Source: Knoellia koreensis (GTDB lineage Bacteria; Actinomycetota; Actinomycetes; Actinomycetales; Dermatophilaceae). From it: DNA of 64,000 bases. The notes under the pieces are model-generated. The model saw only the letters and a list, made by a program, of their open reading frames with translations. It searched no databases and had not been told where the DNA came from. The position numbers and the translations under genes are program-made. The stretch covers positions 1,630,471 to 1,694,470 of the forward strand of contig NZ_JABEPQ010000001.1 in NCBI RefSeq assembly GCF_013041615.1, read 5' to 3'. Shown piece after piece: positions 20,764 to 30,678 of this stretch (positions are counted from its first letter, which is position 1; each line of letters starts with the position of its first letter).

Positions 20764-22046
20764 GCACCCTGTCGCCCGCCGCCGCCAAGCGCGTCTTCCT
20801 CATCCTGTCGACGACGCGGTGGCTGCCGGTCGGCTTCGTCGTCGGTCTCTTCACCCTCATCGCCCGCGAGCGCGGCCTCACGATCGAGCAGATCACGCTC
20901 TACATGACCGCGCAGGGGATCATGGTCTTCCTGCTGGAGCTCCCCACGAGCGGCTTTGCCGACGTGCTCGGCCGCAAGCCTGTCCTGCTCGTCGCGGGGG
21001 TCGTCAACGTCATCGCCGGCGTCGCCTACCTCTACGCCCACTCGTTCTGGCAGTTCGCCCTCGCCGCCGGGCTCATGGGCGTCTACCGGGCGCTCGACTC
21101 CGGGCCACTGGAGGCGTGGTACGTCGACACCGTCCACGAGCGCGAGCCCGGCGCGGACGTCCACGGAGCCATGTCGACGCAGGGCGTGCTCGTCGGAGTG
21201 GGGATGGGCGGAGGTGCACTCGTCTCCGGCGCGCTCGTAGCGTGGCACCCGTTCAAGGACTCCAGTGCGCTGCTGCTGCCGATCCAGGTCTTCGTCGCCC
21301 TGTGCGTGGTGCACCTCGTGGCCACCCTCGTGCTGCTGCGCGAGAAGCCGCGCACCGAGGGGCACCTGCGGTCCCGCCTGGCGGGTTCGGTGCGCGAGAC
21401 GCCCGGCGTGATCCGCGATGGGCTGAACCTGTTGCGCCGCAACACGATCCTGCGCTCGCTGGTCCTCGTCGAGCTGTTCTGGGTGACCGGGATGATGGCC
21501 TACGAGACCCTCATGCCCCTGCGGCTCTCCGAGCTGCTCGGGTCCGAGACCAAGGCCGGCGTCTGGATGGGGCCGGCCGCCGCGGGTGGCTGGGCGCTCT
21601 ACTCCGCGGGCTCGTGGCTCGGCGGTAAGCTCGCCGACCGGCTCGGGCTGGTGCGTGCCGCCATCGTCGGGCGCATCGTCAACGGGCTCGGCGTGATCGT
21701 CATGGGCCTGGTGCTCGGGCCGGTGGCGCTCGTCGTGGCGTTCCTGTTCACCTACACGACCCACGGCCTCGCCAGCCCGGCCTACATGGGGCTCATGCAC
21801 CGGGAGGCCTCGTCGACCAACCGCGCGACCATCCTGTCGATGGGCTCCCTGGTGATGCAGGCCGGCGGCGCGATCGCCGGACCCCTGCTCGGTGTGCTGG
21901 CGGCGCGGACCTCGATCTCCACGGCCATGGTCGTCGCCGGGGTCATCAGCATCGTCGGCTTCGTCTGCTTCCTCCCGGCGCGACGCCGGGAGAAGTCCCT
22001 TCCGACCGATGTCGAGGACACCGCGGTGGCTCCGTCCCAGGGGTGA
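20760..22046 (+). CDS. MFS transporter
   Basis: A protein of 428 residues with about 12 membrane helices. The motif between helices 2 and 3 is [16 protein letters not shown], the MFS A-motif. Domain halves are separated by a loop at residues ~185-225. The family resembles drug or metabolite exporters. It lacks its own ribosome site and is coupled to the short frame before it and to the ArsR-like gene, its likely regulator. The substrate is unknown. Confidence 0.9.
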   Translation: MSTLSPAAAKRVFLILSTTRWLPVGFVVGLFTLIARERGLTIEQITLYMTAQGIMVFLLELPTSGFADVLGRKPVLLVAGVVNVIAGVAYLYAHSFWQFALAAGLMGVYRALDSGPLEAWYVDTVHEREPGADVHGAMSTQGVLVGVGMGGGALVSGALVAWHPFKDSSALLLPIQVFVALCVVHLVATLVLLREKPRTEGHLRSRLAGSVRETPGVIRDGLNLLRRNTILRSLVLVELFWVTGMMAYETLMPLRLSELLGSETKAGVWMGPAAAGGWALYSAGSWLGGKLADRLGLVRAAIVGRIVNGLGVIVMGLVLGPVALVVAFLFTYTTHGLASPAYMGLMHREASSTNRATILSMGSLVMQAGGAIAGPLLGVLAARTSISTAMVVAGVISIVGFVCFLPARRREKSLPTDVEDTAVAPSQG

Positions 22047-22080
22047 CCACACGGCATACCGATCTCCGAAGGAGCACACC

Positions 22081-22572
22081 ATGAACGCAGACCAGATCGC
22101 GGCAGTCCTCGCCCAGCCCATCGCCCAGGACCTGCTGGGTGGTGCCACGCCCGCCCGGCTCGCCTACACCGGCACCGATGGCGCACCACGCGTCGTGCCG
22201 ATCGGGTTCGGCTGGGATGGCGCCCGGTTCCAGATGTGGACGACCCCCAAGGCGCCCAAGGTGCGCCACCTGGAGGCCGACCCGCGCGTCGCGCTGACCA
22301 TCGACACCGCCGGCCTGCCGCCGCGCGTGCTCCTCGTGCGCGGCACCGCCGACCTGGAGGTGGTCGACGGCGTCCCCGACGGGTTCGTCGAGGCCACCCG
22401 CAAGACCGTCGACCCGGAGGCGATGCCGCAGTGGGAGGCGGGGGTGCGCGCCCTCTACGAACAGATGGTGGTCGTCACGGTCACCCCGACCTGGGCCAAG
22501 CTGCTGGACTTCGAGACGACGATCCCGCAGGCTGTGCAGGAGCTGGTCGACGCGAAGGCCGCAGAGGGCTGA
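22081..22572 (+). CDS. Pyridoxamine 5'-phosphate oxidase-like FMN-binding protein
   Basis: A protein of 163 residues with a single split-barrel: [51 protein letters not shown]. That pattern is typical of F420- or FMN-binding PNPOx-like proteins, not of true PdxH. A good GAAGGAG ribosome site precedes the ATG. The gap to the MFS gene is 34 bp with an 8-mer copy, so it may share that transcript. Confidence 0.85.
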   Translation: MNADQIAAVLAQPIAQDLLGGATPARLAYTGTDGAPRVVPIGFGWDGARFQMWTTPKAPKVRHLEADPRVALTIDTAGLPPRVLLVRGTADLEVVDGVPDGFVEATRKTVDPEAMPQWEAGVRALYEQMVVVTVTPTWAKLLDFETTIPQAVQELVDAKAAEG

Positions 22573-22597
22573 CGCACCTAACCGGCCCGACGCGCGC

Positions 22598-23665
22598 TCA
22601 GGCGACGAGCAGCACGCCGCCGGTCGAGACCGCCAGCACCAGGGCGCTGCCGAGCGCGCCCAGCACGACCGGTCGCGCGCCGACCCACCGCAACAGGGTG
22701 AACCTGACTCCGCAGCCGAGCGCGAACATCGCCGCCGACAGGCAGACGGTCTGCAGCGCCTTGATGCCGTCGAGGAGTGCCGGGTCGAGGTGGGCGACGG
22801 TGCGCACGACCGCTGCCCCGAGAAAGCCGAGGACGAACAGGGGCACCAGCGGTGGGCGGGCGCCGCTCGTCCGCTCACCACTGCGGCGGCGCACGAGCCC
22901 GATCGTGAGGATCACCGGAGCCAGCATCAGGACGCGGGCGAGCTTGACCACCACCGCGACGGTCAGGGCTCCCCCACCGATGATGCCTCCGGCCGCGACG
23001 ACCTGGGCGACCTCGTGGATCGACACCCCGGCGATGAGGCCCTGCTCGTGCCCCGGCAGGTGAAGGGCACCCAGCAGGAGTGGGACGACGCCGATCATGA
23101 GGGTGCCGTAGAGGACAACGAGCCCGACGGCGGAGGCGACGTCCTCGTCGTCGGCGTCGACCGCGCCCTCGACCGCAGCCACGGCCGCCGCCCCGCAGAT
23201 CGAGAAGCCACAGGCGATGAGCAGGCTCTGCACGGGCCGCAGGCCGAGCGCGCGACCCATGAGCAGGCCGCCGCCGATGCCGATGGCGACCACTGCGACG
23301 ACCACGAGCAGCATCGCCGCGCCGAGACCGACCATGTCATCGAGGGCGAGCTGGAAACCCAACAGCACCACGCCGATCCGCAGCACGCGCTTCGACGCGA
23401 ACCGCAGCCCCGGCTCGAGCGGGGCGTGGACGGGCCGCAGGTTGGCGAACACCACGCCCAGCACGATCGCCACCAGGAGCGGGCTGACCGTGGGGAGCAG
23501 CTGCTGCGCGCCGAGGGCGACCACTGCCGCCGCGCCCGCGAGGGCGACGCCGGGCAAGAGGCCCGCGCGCGACTTGCGTCGTCCGGCGTCCACCCCCGCC
23601 TCGTCGTCGCTGCCGGTCACTGGCGCACCCGGCATACCTGCGTCGACGTCGGTCCCCTGTGCCAT
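22598..23665 (-). CDS. YeiH-family putative sulfate/anion exporter
   Basis: A protein of 355 residues with about ten membrane helices after a polar N-terminus. Conserved YeiH motifs are LRIGVVLLGFQLALDDM, IACGFSICGAAAVAAVEG and GVSIHEVAQVVAAGG. ATG 23665 is preferred over TTG 23674. It faces a LysR gene across a short gap holding a perfect 15-bp dyad, the same pairing as yeiH-yeiE in enterobacteria. Transport role is predicted only. Confidence 0.9.
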   Translation of the reverse strand: MAQGTDVDAGMPGAPVTGSDDEAGVDAGRRKSRAGLLPGVALAGAAAVVALGAQQLLPTVSPLLVAIVLGVVFANLRPVHAPLEPGLRFASKRVLRIGVVLLGFQLALDDMVGLGAAMLLVVVAVVAIGIGGGLLMGRALGLRPVQSLLIACGFSICGAAAVAAVEGAVDADDEDVASAVGLVVLYGTLMIGVVPLLLGALHLPGHEQGLIAGVSIHEVAQVVAAGGIIGGGALTVAVVVKLARVLMLAPVILTIGLVRRRSGERTSGARPPLVPLFVLGFLGAAVVRTVAHLDPALLDGIKALQTVCLSAAMFALGCGVRFTLLRWVGARPVVLGALGSALVLAVSTGGVLLVA

Positions 23666-23723
23666 GTCCCCCAACCTGTCTCATGCCGCACCCCGTGGGT
23701 AGTCTCGACGTCGGTATCACCCT

Positions 23724-23738
23724 ATAGTCATTGACTAT
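23724..23738. promoter_or_regulatory. Perfect 15-bp dyad, probable LysR operator
   Basis: ATAGTCATTGACTAT is a perfect inverted repeat with 7-base arms around a central T, in the gap between the divergent yeiH-like and LysR genes. It is AT-rich against its surroundings and matches the T-N11-A form expected of LysR sites. Confidence 0.7.
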
Positions 23739-23758
23739 CACGGCTGGAGGAGGCAGAC

Positions 23759-24682
23759 ATGGCGCAGGCGAGCGACCGCTGGCCGGACCTCGGCGTCCTC
23801 GAGCTGCTCGTCGGCGTCGCCGAGCTGGGGAGCCTGCGGGCGGCCGCGGCACGCGCCGGAGTGTCCCAGCCAAGCGCCAGCACGGCCATCGCCCGGTTCG
23901 AGCGCCGCCTCGGGGTCAAGCTGCTCGAGCGCACCGCCCAGGGCTCGACGACCACGTCCGACGGCGCCCTCTTCGTCGACTGGTCGCGCCGGGTGCTGGA
24001 CGCTGCGCGCGAGCTCCAGGTCGCCTCGCGCGCGCTGCGCTCCGACCGGGAGTCGCACCTGCGCGTCGCCGCGAGCATGACCGTCGCCGAGTATCTCGCG
24101 CCACGGTGGCTCGCGGCGTTCCAGGCCGAGCGCCCGACGGTCGGGGCAGAGCTGGCCGTCCTCAACTCCGACCACGTGCTCGAGGGCGTCAGGGAGGGCG
24201 AGCACGACCTCGGGTTCATCGAGTCGGCCCAGCCGCTGCGCGGGTTGCACGGCGCGGTCGTTGCGCGGGACCGGCTCGTCGTCGTGGTGCGCCCGGACCA
24301 CCCGTGGACCCGTCGCCGCCGCCGAATCACGCCCGAGGAGCTGGCCGGCACCGCGCTGATCCTGCGCGAGGAGGGGTCCGGCACGCGGCGCACCTTCGTC
24401 GACGCGTTGTCCGGCCTGGGTCTCGCCGTCGTCGCGCCGGCCCAGACCCTGTCGAGCAACGCCGCGGTGCGCGTGGCGACGATGGCGGGCACCGCCCCCG
24501 CGGTGCTCAGCGAGCTGGCGGTCGACGACGCGGTCGCCGCGGGTCAGCTGGCCGTGGTCGAGGTCGAGGGGCTCGACCTGTCCCGCTCGTTGCGGGCCGT
24601 GTGGACCGGCGGACGACGACCGCTCGGCAACGTGGCCGACTTCGTCACCACCGCCAGGGCCGACCGCCCGCGGACAAGTTAG
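23759..24682 (+). CDS. LysR-family transcriptional regulator
   Basis: A protein of 307 residues. The helix-turn-helix SLRAAAARAGVSQPSASTAIARFERRLGVKLLERT lies at residues ~25-60; the rest is the two-lobed effector domain (LRVAASMTVAEYLAPRWLAAF, REGEHDLGFIE, LILREEGSGTRRTF). The CysB/CbbR-like lineage fits control of anion transport. A strong GGAGGAGG ribosome site precedes ATG 23759. Divergent partner of the YeiH-like gene. Confidence 0.94.
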   Translation: MAQASDRWPDLGVLELLVGVAELGSLRAAAARAGVSQPSASTAIARFERRLGVKLLERTAQGSTTTSDGALFVDWSRRVLDAARELQVASRALRSDRESHLRVAASMTVAEYLAPRWLAAFQAERPTVGAELAVLNSDHVLEGVREGEHDLGFIESAQPLRGLHGAVVARDRLVVVVRPDHPWTRRRRRITPEELAGTALILREEGSGTRRTFVDALSGLGLAVVAPAQTLSSNAAVRVATMAGTAPAVLSELAVDDAVAAGQLAVVEVEGLDLSRSLRAVWTGGRRPLGNVADFVTTARADRPRTS

Positions 24683-24715
24683 CGGGATCCGGACATGCTC
24701 CACCCTGTCCGGTTT

Positions 24716-24747
24716 CCGCCAACCCTGTGCTGGCACAGGGTTGGCGG
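24716..24747. terminator. 14-bp hairpin between LysR and amylopullulanase
   Basis: Perfect arms 24716-24729 and 24734-24747 flank a 4-base loop. The genes on both sides converge, so it should act as a bidirectional terminator. A dispersed 8-mer follows at 24768. Confidence 0.75.
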
Positions 24748-24780
24748 GAACCGTTGCAGGACAATGGGTATGCCGCGTGG

Positions 24781-27700
24781 TCACCGCTGCACGAAGACCG
24801 CCACCGTGCGTGGGGGCACCGTCGCCGCCCCTGATGCGACATCCCAGGTGGCGCCCTTGACGACTGGGTCCGAGCCACCGGACTGCACCGGCGACAGGGT
24901 GAGCGACGCCCCCGCCAGACCCGGCACCTTCTGCGTCACCGCACCGGGCGAGGCGTTGAACACCACGACGAGGCCACGCAGCGACGGGTCGGCGTCCCGG
25001 CCCTTCGTGTCGTCAACCCGCATCGCGATCACACCCGGGCGGGCGTCGGCCGTGCCACTGGCGGGGAACGACACCTTGGCGTTGATCGCGTCGGCGTTGC
25101 CGAGGCGGAACAACGGCGTCGAGAACCGCAGCCGCAGCAGGTCCTGCGCGGCAGCTGTGGCGCTCTGCACGTCCGCCGCCTGGGGCTTCAGCGCCGGGTT
25201 GGCGAGCAACGGCTTCTGGTACGGCCACTTGGCCTCGTTGTCACCCTTGAGCGGCAGGCCGTGGCCGAACCCGTTGTCGGCACCGGTCCAGTCGAGTGTG
25301 TTGAACCAGTCGCCGCTGTCATAGCTGTTGCGGTCCAACGACTTCGAGCGCAGCAGGTCCGCACCGGCGTGCCAGAACGACGGCGTCTGGGACAGCGCCG
25401 TGGTGGCCAGCGAGACGGTGTTCATCCGCACCCGGTCGGCCATCGACGTCGTCACCGGAAGCTTGTAGGTCAAGCTGTCCCACAGCGTCTCGTTGTCGTG
25501 CGCGTCGACGTAGGTCACGACCTCGTCCGGCTGGTCGGCATACCCGGCGGGCGACCCGTTGTAGTCCACCTTGTCACCGCGGGTCACCGCGCCGTTCTCG
25601 TTGAGGCGGAACGAGAAGTCACGCAGGTTGCCCGCGAGACCGAGTTGGGTGAGGTCGGTGTCGTGCTTCAACCGCTTGGCTGCGTCGGGGTTGGCGCCGC
25701 TGTCGCCGTTGGGATCGGTCGCCTCCCCACTACCGAAGCCCTGCGTGCGCGGGTTGTCGTCGAACGGCCCACCGCCACGCACCGCGTCCCGCAGGCGGTC
25801 CGAGAAGGTGCCGATCCCGGTGCCCCCGAGCTGACCCTGCGTCGCCTGCTCGAACCGCGCGTTGTTCGCGACCTCACCGAAGTTCCAGCCCTCGCCGTAG
25901 ACGTAGACGGACCTGCCGTCGACGCCGTCCCTCTTGAGCGTCAGCTGGTCCAGCGCCGACCGCACCGCGAGCATGTTGGCCTTGGAGTGGTGGCCCATCA
26001 GGTCGAACCGGAACCCGTCGACCTTGTAGTACTTCGCCCACAGGACAACGGAATCCACCATCGCCTTCTGTGCCATGGCGTGCTCGGTCGCGATGTTCTG
26101 GCAGCAGGTCGACGTCTCCACGGCACCGGTCGCGTTGAGGCGCTGGTAGTAGCCCGGCACGACCTTGTCCAGGACGCTGGTCTGCGCCTGTCCGGAAGCC
26201 GGGGTGTGGTTGTAGACCTGGTCGAGCACGACGCGCAGGCCGCTGCGGTGCAGGGCCCCGACCATGGTGCGGAACTCCGCTACCCGCGCTCCCCCGTCGG
26301 CCTTCGCGGCGGTCGAGGTGTACGAGCCTTCCGGTGCCATCCAGTGCCACGGGTCGTAGCCCCAGTTGAACGCGTCCTTGGCCCGGATCTTGTCGATGCA
26401 CGCCTGCTGCTCCTCGCTGTCAGGCGGGTAGGAACGCAGATCGCATTGCGGCACAGCCTGTTTCGCCGGGTCCTCAGGTATCGACGCGATGTCGAACGTC
26501 GGCAGCAGGTGCACGGTGTTGAGCCCTGCCTGCGCCAGCTTGCGCAGGTGCTTGGTGCCGTTGCCGTTCTCGGCGAAGGCGAGGTAGCTGCCGCGGTTCT
26601 CGGCGCTCACGGTCGGGTCATTGACCGAGAAGTCCCGGACCTGCAGCTCGTAGATGGTCGAGTCCACGTCCTGCTTGAGCCTGGGTGAGGGAGTCTTCTT
26701 CCACAGCGTCGGTTGGTATGCCGCGTCGGCCAGGTCGACCGCCACCGACTCGTCGAGTCGAGGGTGAGCGCGACCGAGTAGGGGTCGGTGACCGTGGTCG
26801 TCTCGACCTTCTGCGTCGACGGCACCCAGACGGTGACCTCGTAGAGGTACCGCGCGTTCTTCCTGCCGGCAGACGCCGACCAGGAGCCGTCACTGCCGCG
26901 CTTCATCGCGGTTCGCGTCGCGGCACTCACCGGCGCATCGGCCGCGGACCCCGGCGCCCAGGTCAGCAGGTCGACCTTCTGTGCAGTGGGCGCCCACAGG
27001 CGGTAGCTCGGCCGTGCACCATGGAAGGTGACGCCGTAGGCGCCGCGAGTGGCCCTCGCGGCATACACGTCGTCGAGCACGTATGCCGTCTGGACGCCGG
27101 TCGCGTCGAGCACGCGTCCCAGCGTGTCGGTCATCGCGACGGCGACCTGCCCGCGCAGGATCTCCGGCACCTTCTTGGCCATCTTCTTGTCGAGGCGCAG
27201 CGCGAGGTAGCCCTTGAGCTCGGGGTGCTCACTGGTCACCGACGCCGGCAGCCCACGCGGGTCGTAGCGAAGAGGAGCGCTCTCGCCCCCCGTGATGGCC
27301 TCGGCGTCGACGGCGAGCCCGCCGTCGCTCGACCAGGCGAGCAACCACCGCAGCAGTGCCGGCTCCGCTCCCTCGGGCACCATGTCGGCCGGCCAGGCGA
27401 GCAGGTCGCGGCTGACCCAGATCGCGCGCGCCTTGGTGAGGTCGGGCTGCGAACCGGCGCGGGCGACCGTCGGCGTCGCGACGTGGGTGGCCAGGTTGTA
27501 GGAGATGCTCACGACCATGCCGTCGCTCGGCACGGTGACGCTGATGTTGGCGCCGCCCGGGGCACCACCGGCACCGTAGTTCTCGTCCCAACTCAGGCCA
27601 TGGGCGATCTTGAAGTCGTAGACCCCGGCGGGCAGCTCGGTCGTCGACCACGTGTAGGTGCCGTCGCCGTCAGGGTCCTGCAGCCAGGGCCGCATGCAGT

Positions 27701-30560
27701 CCGGCGACCAGTCGGCCGGGCAGCCCAGCTCGCTCTGGAACGAGCCGGGTGCGGTGATGATCGGGCCCTGGGCGTCGGAGGTCACCCAGTGCGTGGCGTG
27801 GTCGTAGTAGAAGGTCACCGGTCCGCTGGGCGCCGTGTAGGAGATGTTGTCGCCACCCGGCACGCCGCCCGCACCGTAGTTCTCGTCCCACGACTTGTTG
27901 ATGGCGGCCTTGTAGGCGTACGGGCCGGCTGGGAGGGTGTAGGTGCCCTTCCAGATCTGGTCCCTGGGGTCGAGCGCGAGCTGCGCCTGCGCGCAGTCCG
28001 GCGCCCAGTCACCGGCACAACCCATCTCGCTGTTGTGGTCGCCGGGCACGCTGACGTTGTCCGGCTGCACCACCGGGCCGACGCCACCGCCACCGCCGCC
28101 GGAGGCCTTCGGGTCACCGACGACGCCGTAGGACGACGTGGCCGACACCTGGCCCGCGGAGTCCTTGGCGATCGCGCGGTACTCGAGCAGGGTGCCCTTG
28201 GGCATCCCGCTCACGTCGTGGAAGACGCGGTATGGCGCGTTGTCGTCCGTGCCGAGGGTCGTCCACTTCGACGTGCCGACCGGCCGGTAGGCGAAGGTCA
28301 CCTGCGCGAAGGTGTTGTCCGGGATGGCCGCACCGATCTCGGCGCGACCGCCGACGACGTCACCGGCGCCGGGCGAGGTCAGGTAGACGGCCGGAGCGGA
28401 CCTCGGCCGGTCCATCGGGGAGGTCGCCTGCCACACCACCGCCGACTGCGGTGGCACGGTCACGGTGACCCGCCCGTCCTTGGCCGAGCGCACGGACTGC
28501 GTCGAGCCGTAGAGCGGACGGAAGGTCTGGTTGTGGCCGTAGGTCGCGAACGTCGCGGACTTCGCCGTGGTCGCGTTGTTGAGGGCCACGACGTACTCGG
28601 TGCGCTTGGCCTTGTCGATGCGCGAGAACGCGAAGACACCTGCGTTGCTGCTGGCGTAGCGGTGCACCTGCGCTCCGTCCGCGAGCGCGGGGTACTTCGC
28701 GCGCAGGGCCGAGAGCTGCGAGATGTGTTGGTAGAGAGGCGCGCCCGTGTTGTACCGGTCACGTGCCCCGGACGGGCCGCCGAGGACCGGCTGGTCGGCG
28801 TACTCCTGCACCTTGGTGGCGAACATGTCCTGGCGCGCGGCCTTGTCCCCGCCCAGGCCGATGAAGCCCTGCTCGTCGCCGTAGTAGGTGATCGGCTGCC
28901 CGCGCGTCAGGAACATCAACGCGTCGGCCAGCTTGACGCGCTTCATGAGGTCGGCGTCGCCCGAGCTGGATCCCTTGAGCATCATGGCGACCCGGCCCAT
29001 GTCGTGGTTGCCGAGGAAGGTCGGCAGCTCGTAGGCGTTGGAGTCTGTGTCCGTGTAGTAGTCGTCGTCGGCGTAGAGGTCGCGCAGGTCCGTGCCGGAC
29101 TTGCCCTGCACCCAGTTGACCGACTGCGCCTGGAAGCCGAAGTCCAACGTGGCCGGCAGCCGCCCCGTCGTCGTGTACTGGCTCATGAACGACGGGCGCG
29201 CGTCGTAGACCTCGCCGAACATGAAGAAGTCGTCGTTGCCGGTGCGCTTGGCCTCCTGCAGCATCGCGGGGCTGAAGCTGCGCCAGAACTCCATGTTGAC
29301 GTGCTTCACCGTGTCGATGCGGAACCCGTCGACGCCGAAGTCGACCCACGCCTTGTAGATGTCCTCCATGCCCTGCTGCACGTCGAGCTGCTCGGTGAAC
29401 AGGTCGTCGAGACCGACGAAGTCGCCGTACTCGGAGGACTCACCGGCGAAGGTCGAGTCACCACGGTTGTGGTAGTTCGTCGGGTCGTTGAGCCAGGCCG
29501 GGACCTTGACGTTCTCGTCGGCCGGGTTGGTGAAGACCGGTGTGTAGGGGAACGACGTCTTCGGGTCCATCGCCGGGAAACCGGGCTTGCCGGCATACGC
29601 CTTGTCGTCGAAGACCTTCCCCGACGCGTCCTTGTAGGGGTAGGTCGCCTTGTCGCGGTAGGTGTACTGCCCCTCCTCGTAGTTGATGACGTCGGCCGTG
29701 TGGTTGGTGATGATGTCGAAGAAGACCTTCATGCCCTTGGCGTGCGCCTGCGCGATGAGGCTCTTGAGCTCGGCGTTGGTGCCCAGGTGCGGGTCGACCT
29801 GGGTGAAGTCGGTGATCCAGTACCCGTGGTAGCCCGCGCTGTCGTTCGGCGGAGCGCCCTGGACCGGGCGGTTCTTGAAGGACGGGGTCAGCCAGATCGC
29901 TGTCGTACCAAGGCCTTTGATGTAGTCGAGCTTGTCCATGACCCCCTTGAGGTCACCACCGTGGTAGTAGCCGCTGTTGGTCGGGTCGTACCCGGTCTTC
30001 AGCTTGTCGCCAGAGAGGCCGCCGCGGTCGTTGGCCGGGTCGCCGTTCGCGAACCGGTCGGCCATGACGAAGTAGTAGCGCTCCTTGGTCAGCCCGGCGC
30101 GCAGCGAGTCGGCGGCCATGGCCTTGTCCTGCGCGGTCGCCGGACCCGCGAGCGCCAACGGCCGCATCCCCACCTGGTGCGTCGCGTCGTCATAGCTGAA
30201 CTCGATCTTCGCCGGCCCCTGCAGCACGAGCGGGATGTTGGCGCCGTTGGCGGCGCCACCTGCGCCGTAGTTCTCGTCCCACGCGTGGTTGATCGCGACC
30301 TTGAACTCATAGCTGCCGGCCGGGACGGTGAACGTGCCCGTGTATGCCGTGGAGCCGGCCACCTGGGTCAGGTCCGTCTTGGCACAGCTCGGGTCCCAGT
30401 CCGCGCCGCACCCGAGCTCGGACTGCAGCGACCCGGCGAGGGTCGCCGTCCGGGCCGCCGGCTCGGCCGCGCCGGCGAGTGGCGCGGCGGTGACCGACCC
30501 CGCACCGAGGGTGAGCGCTGCTCCGAGCAGGACGGCATACAGGCGACGTGGACGACGCAT
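24781..30560 (-). pseudogene. Secreted bifunctional amylopullulanase with one frameshift
   Basis: The original product would be ~1925 residues. Residues 1-31 are a signal peptide. Then come an X25-like starch-binding module (WDENYGAGG), a first GH13 alpha-amylase (DIITNH, GFRIDTVKH, FGEVYD, FLGNHD), two more X25-like modules after a Gly-rich linker, and pullulanase N-domains. The first frame runs 30560 to 26607. The second GH13 domain, pullulanase type (FNWGYDPWHW, VLDQVYNH, GFRFDLMGH, YGEGWNF, VDAHDNE), is in another frame ending at 24781. The frames meet near 26750, where one base appears to be missing in ...LDST/ESVAVDLAD. Streptomyces has an intact two-enzyme homologue. It could be a sequencing error; otherwise the pullulanase half is lost. 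Confidence 0.85.
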
Positions 30561-30623
30561 CGGTGCTCCTCGACATCACGGCGCAACCCCATCGGTGCGC
30601 GAGTGTGCTCGGCACGCTAGCTG

Positions 30624-30637
30624 TGTAAACCTTTACA
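30624..30637. promoter_or_regulatory. LacI-type operator before the amylopullulanase
   Basis: TGTAAACCTTTACA is a perfect 6+6 inverted repeat around CC, 64 bases upstream of the start codon. It closely resembles the TGTAAACGTTTACA sites of LacI/GalR maltose or sugar regulators. No LacI gene is in the window, so the regulator acts from elsewhere. Confidence 0.6.
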
Positions 30638-30678
30638 TGCATCCCCAAACGACGACCGACTTCGGCCATCGCCCCTGC

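Noticed and set aside
26740..26765. Programmed frameshifting in the amylopullulanase
   Set aside because: No slippery heptamer or clear stimulatory structure at the junction; a missing base explains it more simply.
26685..30620. 1311-codon open frame antisense to the amylopullulanase
   Set aside because: At this GC content antisense frames stay open; the product is low-complexity Arg/Val/Gly with no domain, while the other strand has two complete GH13 enzymes.
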